Below are positions 24,384 through 33,120 of a stretch of 64,000 nucleotides of DNA, piece by piece. Position 1 is the first letter of the stretch; every line of letters starts with the position of its first letter. The stretch comes from Mesorhizobium sp. M8A.F.Ca.ET.218.01.1.1 (GTDB taxonomy: Bacteria; Pseudomonadota; Alphaproteobacteria; Rhizobiales; Rhizobiaceae), in assembly GCF_004791165.1 (NCBI RefSeq), contig NZ_SRUZ01000006.1:450456-514455 (forward strand), written 5' to 3'. Position numbers and translations under genes: made by a program. Under the pieces are notes generated by a model, which was not told where the DNA came from, ran no database searches, and saw only the letters and a program-made list of their open reading frames with translations.

Positions 24384-25571
24384 TTACAGCTTCGTCCACG
24401 CCCCATTCTTCTTCGACGACTTCACACAGGCTTCGATGAAAGCCATGCCTTCGACGCCGTCCTGAATGGTCGGGAAGACGACATCCTTTGCCGGCTTGCC
24501 GCCCTTGCGCCGCGCCGCGCGGATGGCGCGTGCGGCCTCCTGGTAGATATTGGCGAAGCCTTCGAGATAGCCCTCGGGGTGGCCTGACGGAACGCGGCTG
24601 ACGCGGCCTGCCACCGGCAACGCGCCGGCGCCGTTGCGGGTGATCAACTGTTTCGGCTGGCCGAACGGCGTGTACCAGAGATAGTTGGGATCGGCCTGCA
24701 CCCACTCCAGCCCGCCCTTCGAACCGTAGATGCGCAGCTTCAAGCCGTTCTCATGACCGGGCGCCACCTGGCTCGCCCAGATCATGCCCTTGGCCGGATG
24801 CGTTTTTCCCGCCGGTTTGAAACGCAGCATGACGTTGACGTTGTCGTCGAGCAGCCTCCCCGGCACGAAGGCATCGAGATCGGCCGACAGCGAGTCGAGC
24901 TCGAGCCCGGAGACGAAGCGGGCGAGGTTATAGGCATGGGTGCCGATGTCGCCGAGCGCGCCGCCGGCCCCCGCCTGCTTGGGGTCGCCGCGCCACGACG
25001 CCTGCTTCTGGCCGGTGGCGGCCAGGTCCTCGGTCAGCCAGTCCTGCGGATATTCCGACTGCACGATGCGGATGTCGCCAAGCACGCCCTTGGCCACCAT
25101 TTCGCGCGCCTGCCGCACCATCGGATAGGCGGTGTAATTGTGGGTGAGCACGAACACCTTGCCGGTCTTTTCGACTATCGCCGCAAGCTTTTTCGCCTCT
25201 GCCAACGTGGTTGCCAGCGGCTTGTCGCAGATCACGTGAATGCCTGCTTCGAGGAAAGCCCTGGCCGCCGGCACATGGACGTTGTTGGGAGTGACGATGG
25301 CCACCGCCTCGATGCCATCCGGGCGCTTCGCCTCGGCCTTGGCCATTTCCGCGTAGGACGCATAGCTGCGCGAGGGATCGAGCCCGAGTTCGGCGGCCGA
25401 GGCCTTGGCGCGTGCCGGATCGGACGACAGGGCGCCCGCGACGAGCACGAAATCATTGTCCAGTCGCGCCGCGATCCGGTGCACCGCGCCGATGAAGGCG
25501 CCTTGCCCGCCGCCGACCATGCCGTAGCGGATCGGGCCGCCTCCCGTTTCCGACTTCGATGCGCCAACCAT
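24384..25571 (-). CDS. Gfo/Idh/MocA-family NAD(P)-dependent sugar oxidoreductase
   Basis: 395 residues from the ATG at 25571 (GGGAG upstream). The Rossmann start (YGMVGGGQGAFIGAVH), the catalytic-Lys motif (CDKPLATT, the family's EKP equivalent) and the Asp/His motif (GALGDIGTHAYNLARF) are all present. These enzymes oxidise or reduce ring hydroxyls of sugars, inositols or glycosides. It lies between two TIM-barrel isomerases on the same strand, a pairing found in inositol and in 3-keto-glycoside catabolism. The substrate is not known. Confidence 0.9.
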   Translation of the reverse strand: MVGASKSETGGGPIRYGMVGGGQGAFIGAVHRIAARLDNDFVLVAGALSSDPARAKASAAELGLDPSRSYASYAEMAKAEAKRPDGIEAVAIVTPNNVHVPAARAFLEAGIHVICDKPLATTLAEAKKLAAIVEKTGKVFVLTHNYTAYPMVRQAREMVAKGVLGDIRIVQSEYPQDWLTEDLAATGQKQASWRGDPKQAGAGGALGDIGTHAYNLARFVSGLELDSLSADLDAFVPGRLLDDNVNVMLRFKPAGKTHPAKGMIWASQVAPGHENGLKLRIYGSKGGLEWVQADPNYLWYTPFGQPKQLITRNGAGALPVAGRVSRVPSGHPEGYLEGFANIYQEAARAIRAARRKGGKPAKDVVFPTIQDGVEGMAFIEACVKSSKKNGAWTKL

Positions 25572-25621
25572 ATTTTTCTCCCTCGTATGAAATACCCTCC
25601 CCAAAGGGAGCGAAAGCCGTG

Positions 25622-26677
25622 TCAAATTCCCATCATGGCGCGCAGCAGCTTCTTGTCCGTGGTGCCCGCGGCGAAATCGTCGAATGCCTTCTCGGTCACC
25701 CGGATGATGTGGTGCTGGATGAAGGGGGCCCCTTCGGCCGCCCCGTCCTCAGGATGCTTCAGGCAGCATTCCCATTCCAGCACCGCCCAAGAATCGTAAT
25801 TGTACTGCGTCAGCTTGGAGAAGATGCCACCGAAATCCACTTGCCCATCACCGAGCGAACGGAAACGGCCGGCACGGTTCGTCCAGCTCTGGTAACCGGA
25901 GTACACGCCCTGCCGGCCGGTCGGATTGAACTCGGCGTCCTTGACGTGGAACGCCTTGATCCGCTCGTGATAGATGTCGATGAATTCGAGATAGTCGAGC
26001 TGCTGCAGCAGGAAGTGCGAAGGGTCGTAATTGATGTTGCAGCGCTTGTGGCCGCCGACGGCGTCGAGGAACATTTCGAAGGTGGCCCCGTCGAACACGT
26101 CCTCCGAAGGATGGATTTCGTAGCCGACATCGACACCATTGTCCTCATAGGCGTCGAGGATCGGCTTCCAGCGCTTGCCGAGTTCGCCGAAGGCTTCCTC
26201 GATCAGACCGGCGGGCCGCTGCGGAAAAGGATAAAGGTAGGGGAAAGCCAACGAGCCGGTGAACGACACCGAGGCATTCAGCCCGAGATTGCGCGATGCC
26301 TTGGCACCGAACTTCATCTGTTCGACGGCCCATTCCTGCCGCGCCTTCGGGTTGTTGTGCACCGATGGCGGCGCGAAACCATCCATCTGCGCGTCATAGG
26401 CCGGATGCACCGCTACCAATTGCCCCTGCAGATGCGTTGACAGTTCGGTGATCTCGACCCCGGCGTCAGTGCAGATGCCCTTCACCTCATCGCAATAGGC
26501 CTTGGAAGACGCCGCCTTCTTGAGGTCGAACAGGCGCGCGTCCCAGGTCGGGATCTGCACGCCCTTGTAGCCGAGACCGGCGGCCCATTTGGTGATCGAC
26601 GCCAGCGAATTGAACGGCGCGGCGTCGCCCGCGAACTGCGCCAGAAACAGTCCAGGGCCCTTCATTGTCGTCGGCAT
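25622..26677 (-). CDS. TIM-barrel sugar (phosphate) isomerase/epimerase B
   Basis: 351 residues. The ATG at 26677 is preferred over the ATG at 26683 because GAGGAGG then sits six bases upstream. Barrel motifs include YKGVQIPTWD, GVDVGYEIHPSEDVFDG, CNINYDPSHFLLQ, KAFHVKDAEFNPTG and WAVLEWECCLKHPE, giving the usual Glu/Asp/His/Glu metal site. It is longer than isomerases A and C and resembles the group often paired with Gfo/Idh/MocA oxidoreductases. First gene of the minus-strand trio; a TGGTATTACCA operator lies upstream (26781-26791). Confidence 0.87.
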   Translation of the reverse strand: MPTTMKGPGLFLAQFAGDAAPFNSLASITKWAAGLGYKGVQIPTWDARLFDLKKAASSKAYCDEVKGICTDAGVEITELSTHLQGQLVAVHPAYDAQMDGFAPPSVHNNPKARQEWAVEQMKFGAKASRNLGLNASVSFTGSLAFPYLYPFPQRPAGLIEEAFGELGKRWKPILDAYEDNGVDVGYEIHPSEDVFDGATFEMFLDAVGGHKRCNINYDPSHFLLQQLDYLEFIDIYHERIKAFHVKDAEFNPTGRQGVYSGYQSWTNRAGRFRSLGDGQVDFGGIFSKLTQYNYDSWAVLEWECCLKHPEDGAAEGAPFIQHHIIRVTEKAFDDFAAGTTDKKLLRAMMGI

Positions 26678-26780
26678 CGGCATCCTCCTCATTTTGTCGC
26701 GACCAAGCATAGCGCCGATTGGAAGCAGGGCCAGCCATTTTGGTCTTTTCGAACCAGGCGCCTTACAGGCACGGCCATTC

Positions 26781-26791
26781 TGGTATTACCA
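26781..26791. promoter_or_regulatory. TGGTATTACCA operator between two divergent isomerase genes
   Basis: A near-perfect TGGT-N3-ACCA palindrome in the 401-bp intergenic region 26678-27078, with flanking TTTTGGTC half-sites at 26738-26745 and 26801-26808. The exact 11-mer recurs at 43500-43510. TGGT-N3-ACCA is the recognition pattern of FadR/FCD-type GntR regulators, and one is encoded at 29198. The rest of the region shows no credible gene; AT-rich stretches at 26845-26890 may hold promoters. Confidence 0.6.
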
Positions 26792-27078
26792 AATGGGGGA
26801 TTTTGGTCAAGCCCGACAATGTCACGGCAAAGCCCTCCGCATATCCAAAATATCGGCACATAACGCAATACAATCAATGTTATAATTCACACAGGAAGTA
26901 GCGTCTCCACGCTTCTTGCCGTTCCAGGGAATTTGCTGTAGACCTCGCTTCAGGCCCAATTGGTCGAACCAGTTTGCGGGAAAAGGCTGGGGATGCCTTG
27001 GGGAGGAAACCCTTGCGTCGTCTTCCGGCGATGCATGTCGCAGGCAAACCATACGGACGAATCTGGGAAGGACAGACC

Positions 27079-27966
27079 ATGCATCTTTCGACGCACAACT
27101 GGATGCGCGCGGAACCCCTTGAGACGACGCTCAAGCGCATCAAGAAATTCGGCTATGAGTCGATCGAGATTTCCGGCGAGCCCGCGCAGTACAAGACCAA
27201 GGAGACGCGGGCGCTGCTGAAGGAGCATGGCATCCGCTGCTGGGGCGCGGTGACCCTGATGTTGGGCGAACGCAACCTCGCCGCCAGGAACCAGGGCCAG
27301 CGCGAGCGCTCCGTGCAATACGTCAAGGACGTGCTGACGATGGTCAGCGAACTCGACGGCGAGATCATCACGCTGGTTCCGGCAACCGTCGGCAAGGTGG
27401 TGCCGGACGGCACCGAGGAAGAGGAGTGGAAGTGGGTCGTCGACGCGACCCGCGAATGCTTCACCCACGCCAAGAAGGTCGGCGTCAAGATTGCCGTCGA
27501 ACCGCTGAACCGCTTCGAGACCTATCTGTTCAACCGCGGCGCACAGGCACTGGCGCTGGCAGATGCGGTGAGCCCCGAATGCGGCGTCTGCCTCGACGCC
27601 TACCACCTCCACATGGAGGAATTTAACGTCCATGACGCCATCCGGCAGGTCGGAAAGCGCCTGTTCGACTTCCATGTCGCCGACAACAACCGCTTCGCCG
27701 CCGGCCTCGGCCAGATCGACTGGCCCAGGATCGTCGCGACCTTGAAGGAAGTCGGCTATGATGGCGCGCTGACCAACGAGTTCGTCGCCCCGGTCGACCG
27801 CACGCCGGCGGCACCCTATCCCGACATGGTTGAGCGCCACCCGGTCGATATCTCGCCCGAGCAGCTGAAGTTCATCCAGGATCACGGCTCCAGCGTACTC
27901 ACCGAGAAATTCTACACCGACCAGATGCGCATCACCGCTGAAACGCTGTTGCCGCTGATCAAGTAG
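27079..27966 (+). CDS. TIM-barrel sugar (phosphate) isomerase/epimerase C
   Basis: 295 residues from the ATG at 27079 (GGAAGGA upstream). It has FGYESIEISGEPAQY, KIAVEPLNRFETYL, GVCLDAYHLHMEE, DFHVADNNRFAAGLGQIDW and ALTNEFVAPVDR, again the Glu/Asp/His/Glu metal-dependent barrel of the AP-endonuclease-2 family. It is transcribed divergently from isomerase B and is followed 59 bp later by an enolase-superfamily gene. It may isomerise or epimerise a keto-sugar; substrate unknown. Confidence 0.86.
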   Translation: MHLSTHNWMRAEPLETTLKRIKKFGYESIEISGEPAQYKTKETRALLKEHGIRCWGAVTLMLGERNLAARNQGQRERSVQYVKDVLTMVSELDGEIITLVPATVGKVVPDGTEEEEWKWVVDATRECFTHAKKVGVKIAVEPLNRFETYLFNRGAQALALADAVSPECGVCLDAYHLHMEEFNVHDAIRQVGKRLFDFHVADNNRFAAGLGQIDWPRIVATLKEVGYDGALTNEFVAPVDRTPAAPYPDMVERHPVDISPEQLKFIQDHGSSVLTEKFYTDQMRITAETLLPLIK

Positions 27967-28025
27967 TCGACCGCCTCTGGGAATTTGCCCTTCCGCCCTG
28001 GCCGGCGGCGGGGCTGGGGAAAAAT

Positions 28026-29195
28026 ATGCGCATCAAGACAGTCCAGGCCTGGTGGGTCCGCGTCCCGATCGAAGCCGCGAAGCAGCATCGCAGCGACTTC
28101 GGCCAGGTGACGACCTTCGACGCGGCCATCCTGCGCATCGAAACCGATGACGGGCTGGTCGGCTGGGGCGAAGGCAAGAATGCGGCCGGCAGTGCCGGCA
28201 GCTATGGCGCCCTCGTCCATATGCTGAACCAAGAAGTCGGGCCGCAATTGATCGGCCGCGATCCGGCCGATATCGGCGTCATCTGGGAAATGCTCTACAA
28301 CGGCGTGCGCCACCAGAGTGCCGCCCATGCAGGCCACGCCATGCCGCAGCTGGCGCGGCGCGGCATGAGCGTCGCCGCCATCAGCGCCGTCGACATCGCG
28401 CTCTGGGACATCCTGGGCAAGTCGCTAGGCCAGCCGGTCTGGCGGCTTCTCGGTGGCCGTAAGGTCGATCGCATGCAGGCCTATGCCTCCGGTGGCTGGG
28501 CGTCGGCCGATGCCATCGGCGAGCAATTGAAATCTTATATCGCCAGGGGCGGCTTCAAGGCGCTGAAGATGCGGGTGGGCGCCATGGATGGCGCCGCGCA
28601 TATTTCCGCGGCTCGCGTGCGCGCGGCACGCCAGGCGCTCGGCCCCGATGTCGATCTGATGGTCGATGCCCACGGAACCTATACCGTGGCGGAAGCCAAG
28701 CGCTTCATCCACCTCGTCGGCGATCTCGATCTCGCCTGGTTCGAGGAGCCCGTGATCGCCGACGACAAGCCGGGCATGGCCGAAGTGCGCGCCGCCGGCG
28801 CCGTTCCGATCGCCACCGGCGAAAGCGAGGCGACGCGCTATGCCTTTCGCGACCTCGCCGTGCTCAAGGCCGCCGACATCTTCCAGCCGGATCCGGCCTT
28901 TTGCGGCGGCATCAGCGAGGCAATGAAGATCGGCACCATCGCCAGCGCCTTCAATTTGCGCTTTGCGCCGCATCTATGGGCCGGCGCGCCCTGCTTCTTC
29001 GCCGGGCTGCATGTCTGTGCCGCATCGCCTTCGAGTTTCACGGTCGAATATTCGCTCGGCGCCAACCCGATGATCCACGATCTGGTCGATGAGACTGTCG
29101 AAGCGAAGGACGGTATGATAGCGATCCCGGAAAAGGCCGGATTGGGATTCACCATTTCGGAGCGATTCCTGGAGGCGCACGCGCAACGCAATTGA
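28026..29195 (+). CDS. Enolase-superfamily sugar-acid dehydratase/racemase (MR/MLE group)
   Basis: 389 residues. The N-terminal capping domain (MRIKTVQAWWVRVPIEA) precedes the barrel. KALKMRVG holds the catalytic Lys with an Arg two residues on (KxR, as in mandelate racemase-like dehydratases the second basic group varies). Metal ligands are Asp in VDAHGTY, Glu in WFEEPV and Glu in ATGESEATR; His in RFAPHLWAG would be the general base. Such enzymes dehydrate aldonates to 2-keto-3-deoxy acids. It is followed by a GntR regulator whose start overlaps its stop region. Confidence 0.87.
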   Translation: MRIKTVQAWWVRVPIEAAKQHRSDFGQVTTFDAAILRIETDDGLVGWGEGKNAAGSAGSYGALVHMLNQEVGPQLIGRDPADIGVIWEMLYNGVRHQSAAHAGHAMPQLARRGMSVAAISAVDIALWDILGKSLGQPVWRLLGGRKVDRMQAYASGGWASADAIGEQLKSYIARGGFKALKMRVGAMDGAAHISAARVRAARQALGPDVDLMVDAHGTYTVAEAKRFIHLVGDLDLAWFEEPVIADDKPGMAEVRAAGAVPIATGESEATRYAFRDLAVLKAADIFQPDPAFCGGISEAMKIGTIASAFNLRFAPHLWAGAPCFFAGLHVCAASPSSFTVEYSLGANPMIHDLVDETVEAKDGMIAIPEKAGLGFTISERFLEAHAQRN

Positions 29196-29197
29196 CG

Positions 29198-29917
29198 ATG
29201 AAAGAAAACAACCTTCTCGCGGAACTCGCCGCCTATCTGTTCTCCCACTCGGACAAGGAGAGCGGCCGCACGCCTTCCGAACGCGAGTTGGCTGAGCATT
29301 TTGGCGTCAGCCGCGGGCAGATCCGCGAAGCGCTTGCCATCCTCGAAGCCATGCGCATCGTCGAGCGCCGCGCCAAATCAGGCATCTACATCGACACCAA
29401 ACAGGCGAGCGTGGAGGCGCTGGCGCTGTTCGCACGCGCCGGCCTGCCGCTCGATCCCATGCAGATTTATGAAACGGTCGAGTTGCGCAAGATCCATGAG
29501 ATCAAGGCCGCGGAGCTTGCCTGCTCGCGCGCCACCGAGGAAAATTTCGAACGGCTGCGCGAAATCCTGAAGGCCTCCGAGGAGCGCATCGCCGCTGGCG
29601 AAGGCTTGGCCAAGGAGGACCGCGAATTCCACCTCGAAATCGTGCGCGCCACCAAGAACAGCGTCTTCCACAACATCTGCAGCGTCTACTATCTGATGGG
29701 CGAGCAGCGCCTGCCGATCTACTTCAACGATCCCGAACGCAGCGTGCGCTCGCATGCCGAGCACGTGCAGATCTACGAGGCGCTGCTGCGCCGCGACGGC
29801 AATCTCGCCCAGGCGCTGATGAGCGCCCATCTGCAAGGCGCCGAAAGCTACTGGAAGGGCCTGATCGAGGGCGGCATGGCGGCTTCGCCCGCAGGCGCGG
29901 CGCTCGAAAAGGCCTGA
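29198..29917 (+). CDS. GntR/FCD-family transcriptional regulator
   Basis: 239 residues from the ATG at 29198, two bases after the dehydratase stop; TTG 29192 is an alternative. A single wHTH (RTPSERELAEHFGVSRGQIREALAILEAM) is followed by an FCD domain with ELRKIHEIKAAELA, EDREFHLEIVRATKN and SHAEHVQIYEALLRRD, whose Asp/His residues normally hold a metal and an acidic ligand. It is translationally coupled to the sugar island, so it probably senses a sugar-acid intermediate. The TGGTNNNACCA sites at 26781, 43500, 43676 and 48504 are plausible targets. Confidence 0.88.
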   Translation: MKENNLLAELAAYLFSHSDKESGRTPSERELAEHFGVSRGQIREALAILEAMRIVERRAKSGIYIDTKQASVEALALFARAGLPLDPMQIYETVELRKIHEIKAAELACSRATEENFERLREILKASEERIAAGEGLAKEDREFHLEIVRATKNSVFHNICSVYYLMGEQRLPIYFNDPERSVRSHAEHVQIYEALLRRDGNLAQALMSAHLQGAESYWKGLIEGGMAASPAGAALEKA

Positions 29918-29919
29918 CC

Positions 29920-30912
29920 GTGACCCAGACCGTGCCAAAGATCCTGTCGACCCATCCGCTGCACCCGCGCGCCTCGGCCAAGCTCGCCGGCGCCGGTCAG
30001 CTGGTGATCGCTTCGGCGCTGGACGCCGGCACATTGGCCAGGGAGGCCAAGGATGCCGACATCGTCATCGTGCGGGCGCCGCTGCCGCCGGCGCTGTTCG
30101 AGGGCGCCTGGAAGCTGAGGGCCGCAATTCGCCATGGCGCGGGGCTCGACATGATCCCGATGGAAGCAGCCGCGGCAGCCGGCGTGCTGGTGGCTAACGT
30201 GCCGGCGGTCAATGCCCGCTCGGTCGCCGAACATGTCATGTTCACCGCGCTTGCGCTGCTGCGGCAATTCCGCAGGGTCGACCGCGACCTGCGCGCCAAG
30301 GGCTGGCTTGCCGGCCGCGAGCATGCCAACTCCAACATCGAACTCGCCGGCAAGACCATCGGCATCGTCGGCCTCGGCGCAGTCGGGCAAGCCGTCGGGC
30401 ATATCGCCGCGCACGGCTTCGACCTCAAGGTTGTGGCAACGACGCGCAGCATGCAGCCGGCGCCGGAAAAAGTCGGCTTCCTGTCGATCGACGCGCTGGT
30501 CGAGCAGAGCGACATCATCGTGCTCTGCTGCCCGCTGACGCCGGAGACGCGCGGCCTGATCAGCCGCGAGCGCATCGCCCGCATGAAACCCAACGCACTG
30601 CTGATCAACGTGTCGCGTGGGCCGGTCGTCGACGACGACGCGCTGATCGAGGCCTTGCGGCAGCGCCGCATTGGCGGCGCCGCGCTCGACGTTTTCTCGA
30701 CACAGCCGCTACCGGCAAATCATCCCTATTTCGGCTTCGACAATGTCATCATCACCCCGCATATGGCAGGGATTACCGAGGAATCGATGATGCGCATGGG
30801 CGTCGGCGCGGCCGGCGAGACCCTGCTGGTGCTGGCCGGCAAGCTGCCTGTCAATCTGCGCAATCCCGAAGTGGTCGATCATTACCGGCGGCGGTTTCCG
30901 GCCGACACGTGA
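29920..30912 (+). CDS. D-2-hydroxyacid dehydrogenase-family NAD-binding enzyme with Gln at the catalytic acid site
   Basis: 330 residues, GTG start at 29920 two bases after the regulator stop. The Rossmann motif GLGAVGQAVG is near residue 151. Arg233 (NVSRGPVVD) and His281 (ITPHMAG) of the catalytic triad are present, but the Glu of the usual DVFxxEP motif is Gln262 (DVFSTQPLP). Formate dehydrogenases of this superfamily also have Gln there. It probably reduces or oxidises a 2-keto/hydroxy acid from the preceding sugar-acid steps, but the substitution makes the direction and substrate uncertain. Confidence 0.86.
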   Translation: MTQTVPKILSTHPLHPRASAKLAGAGQLVIASALDAGTLAREAKDADIVIVRAPLPPALFEGAWKLRAAIRHGAGLDMIPMEAAAAAGVLVANVPAVNARSVAEHVMFTALALLRQFRRVDRDLRAKGWLAGREHANSNIELAGKTIGIVGLGAVGQAVGHIAAHGFDLKVVATTRSMQPAPEKVGFLSIDALVEQSDIIVLCCPLTPETRGLISRERIARMKPNALLINVSRGPVVDDDALIEALRQRRIGGAALDVFSTQPLPANHPYFGFDNVIITPHMAGITEESMMRMGVGAAGETLLVLAGKLPVNLRNPEVVDHYRRRFPADT

Positions 30913-30956
30913 AATACACCGCGGTTTCGCTTCAATTGTTGGTGACGCTGAAAGTC

Positions 30957-31334
30957 ATGTTGTATCGTCGCTTGGCATCCTTGGTTCTCGCCGCGTGTTC
31001 GACCGCGGCCTTGCCTGCACTCGCTGCGGCAGAGGGCAGCGACTATGTCTACTGCAGCAATGGAATCGTCTGCTTCAGAGACCCTTGTCCCTCGGGTAAC
31101 GCGCTGGATCTGGCCACCGGCAAGGTCATCAAAGGCGTGGCGCTCAACACCACCGAATTGGCGCTGCAAGACAGGGCCGCACCCGACACTTCCGACAAGC
31201 TCCACGCGGGACAGCTCGTCGTCAGAGGATCGATCCAGCATCGCGGTGAGCCGAACGAGCCGCCCATGCTGGTCGTTACGCGTATCGAACGCGCCTCTGG
31301 CAAAGCCGAGCGCAGGCGCTGCGCGGCGCACTGA
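30957..31334 (+). CDS. Small secreted protein of unknown function
   Basis: 125 residues from the ATG at 30957, which gives a clean Sec signal peptide (MLYRRLASLVLAACSTAALP...). A GTG at 30909 would add 16 residues in front of the signal and overlap the dehydrogenase stop. The mature protein has three close Cys residues (YVYCSNGIVCFRDPCPSG) and a beta-rich region (GQLVVRGSIQHRGE). I do not recognise a family; it is probably a disulphide-bonded periplasmic protein. Confidence 0.6.
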   Translation: MLYRRLASLVLAACSTAALPALAAAEGSDYVYCSNGIVCFRDPCPSGNALDLATGKVIKGVALNTTELALQDRAAPDTSDKLHAGQLVVRGSIQHRGEPNEPPMLVVTRIERASGKAERRRCAAH

Positions 31335-31355
31335 TTGCCGTGGGCACGCTGCTCG

Positions 31356-32645
31356 TCACAGCAGCCTCTCCACTTCAGCCGCTATCCGCAGCAGACGATG
31401 GTCGTGGCCGTTGCGCGCGACCAGCATCAGGCCAGCCGGCAGCGCCGTGCCCGGCATTGGCAGCGAGATCGCGCAGAGGTCGAACTGGTTGGCGACCTGC
31501 GTGTTGCGCAGCAGCAGTCCTTCGGTGCGGTCGCGCAGCTCGGCGTCCTCGGCCATGGAGGCGATGGTCGGGGCGGTCACCGGTGTGGCCGGCAGAGCCA
31601 GGAGATCGACCGACGCCAGCCGCTCGTCCATGGCAGCGACCAGTGCGGCGCGCCGGCGCAGCGCCCTGATATAGACGGGCGCCGGCAGCAGCGCCGCCCG
31701 CGACAAGGGTCCACTCACATGCGGGTCGACCGGCGCCGGCGCGCCTGCCGCCAGCCAGTCGGCATGCACCTCGGCGCCTTCCATGGCGGCGATCGAACCG
31801 CGCTTGGTGGCCGCACGAAACTCCGCGATCATGTCGTCGATCGACAGATCCGCAATGTGCGCGCCGGCCTGTTCGATCCTGCCAAGACAATGCTCGAAGG
31901 CCGCGGCAACCCCGCCTTCTATGTCGCCGAAAAGAACGCCGCGCGGAATGCCAATGCGAAGCCCGGCGAGTGGAATGGCGGCCAATTCGTTCGGCGCCTC
32001 GCCGGCCATCACCGCGTCGGCGGCTGCGCATTGCGAGACGGTTCGGGCGAGCGGCCCGATAGAGTCCAACGTGCCCGAAAGCGGAAAGGCGCCGGTCAGC
32101 GGCACGCGCCGTGCTGTCGGCTTGAAGCCGACGACACCATTGAGCGCCGCCGGGATGCGGATCGAACCACCGGTGTCGGACCCGATCGAGATGTCGCTCG
32201 TCCCCTCGCCGACAGACACGCCGGCGCCCGAGGACGAACCGCCTGGAATGCGCCCTGGGTCGACGGGATTGCCGGGCGTTCCGTAATGCATGTTGTCGCC
32301 GATCGCGGTGAAGGCGAATTCGGTCATGTTGGTCTTGCCGATGATGACCGCACCGGCTTGCCGAAGCCGGCCGACGATGGCCGCATCGCGCTGAGCCGGC
32401 GCGGCGGTCTTGCGCATCAGCGAGCCCGCCGTGGTCGCTTCGCCGGCGACATCGAACAGATCCTTGATCGAGACAATGGTGCCGTCGAGCGGCCCAAGAG
32501 TCACGCCGGCTCGTTTGCGGGCATCGCTGGCGTCAGCCGCGGCCCGTGCGGCTTCGGCATAAAGCTTCGTGTAGACCTTCTCGTCGGCTGCACGACTGGC
32601 AAGACGTGACAGGATGTTTTCGAGACGGTCGCGGATTGATTGCAT
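31356..32645 (-). CDS. Amidase signature-family hydrolase
   Basis: 429 residues from the ATG at 32645. The Ser-cisSer-Lys triad is visible: Lys in VSIKDLFDV, the Gly/Ser-rich GGSSSGAGVSV and nucleophile region GSDTGGSIRIPAALNGVVGFKPT. TNMTEFAFTAIG is typical. These enzymes hydrolyse amides (and resemble GatA); no GatB/GatC neighbours, so a catabolic amidase is more likely. It is divergent from the GFA-family gene; the 115-bp gap holds both promoters. Confidence 0.9.
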   Translation of the reverse strand: MQSIRDRLENILSRLASRAADEKVYTKLYAEAARAAADASDARKRAGVTLGPLDGTIVSIKDLFDVAGEATTAGSLMRKTAAPAQRDAAIVGRLRQAGAVIIGKTNMTEFAFTAIGDNMHYGTPGNPVDPGRIPGGSSSGAGVSVGEGTSDISIGSDTGGSIRIPAALNGVVGFKPTARRVPLTGAFPLSGTLDSIGPLARTVSQCAAADAVMAGEAPNELAAIPLAGLRIGIPRGVLFGDIEGGVAAAFEHCLGRIEQAGAHIADLSIDDMIAEFRAATKRGSIAAMEGAEVHADWLAAGAPAPVDPHVSGPLSRAALLPAPVYIRALRRRAALVAAMDERLASVDLLALPATPVTAPTIASMAEDAELRDRTEGLLLRNTQVANQFDLCAISLPMPGTALPAGLMLVARNGHDHRLLRIAAEVERLL

Positions 32646-32760
32646 GTCGATGTCGGACTCCGCCAGGATAGAACGTCCTTCGGGCAAGCAGCCGCCAGGC
32701 CTGCCGAAGGAATAACCCGGCCAGCGTGCCTTTGCACCGGCCAGCGACAGGAAGATACTG

Positions 32761-33108
32761 ATGCTGTACAAGGGCAGCTGCCATTGCGGCAAGGTTGCGT
32801 TCGAAATCGAGGGCGAGCTCGAGGGCGTCGTTCGCTGCAATTGCTCGATCTGCGCCCGCAAGGGTGCGCTGCTGTGGGCCGTGCCACATGACAAGCTCAC
32901 ACTCGTCGCCTGGGGCGATGACCTTGGCCGCTACACATTCGGCGAAGCGAAAATAGCACACCGCTTCTGCCGAACCTGCGGCATCCATCCCTTTGCCGAA
33001 GACATCAGCGAAAGCGGCGAACGCAGCGCCTACGTCAACATCAACTGCTTGACCGGTCTCGACCCGTCCACCTTGTCGATCTTCGACTTCGATGGGCGCT
33101 CGGCCTGA
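32761..33108 (+). CDS. GFA/CENP-V-family zinc protein
   Basis: 115 residues from the ATG at 32761 (AGGAAG upstream). The Zn-binding Cys set of the glutathione-dependent formaldehyde-activating (GFA) fold is present: Cys7-His-Cys9 (GSCHCGK), RCNCSICARKG and FCRTCGIHPF. Members bind two zinc ions and often glutathione adducts; the physiological role of short members is usually unknown. It is convergent with the SDR gene (12 bp apart). Confidence 0.9.
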   Translation: MLYKGSCHCGKVAFEIEGELEGVVRCNCSICARKGALLWAVPHDKLTLVAWGDDLGRYTFGEAKIAHRFCRTCGIHPFAEDISESGERSAYVNINCLTGLDPSTLSIFDFDGRSA

Positions 33109-33120
33109 AGCAGTTCTGCT

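Noticed and set aside
24081..24587. Plus-strand frame across the 24216-24360 repeat
   Set aside because: Spans a non-coding palindromic repeat and is antisense to two conserved genes.
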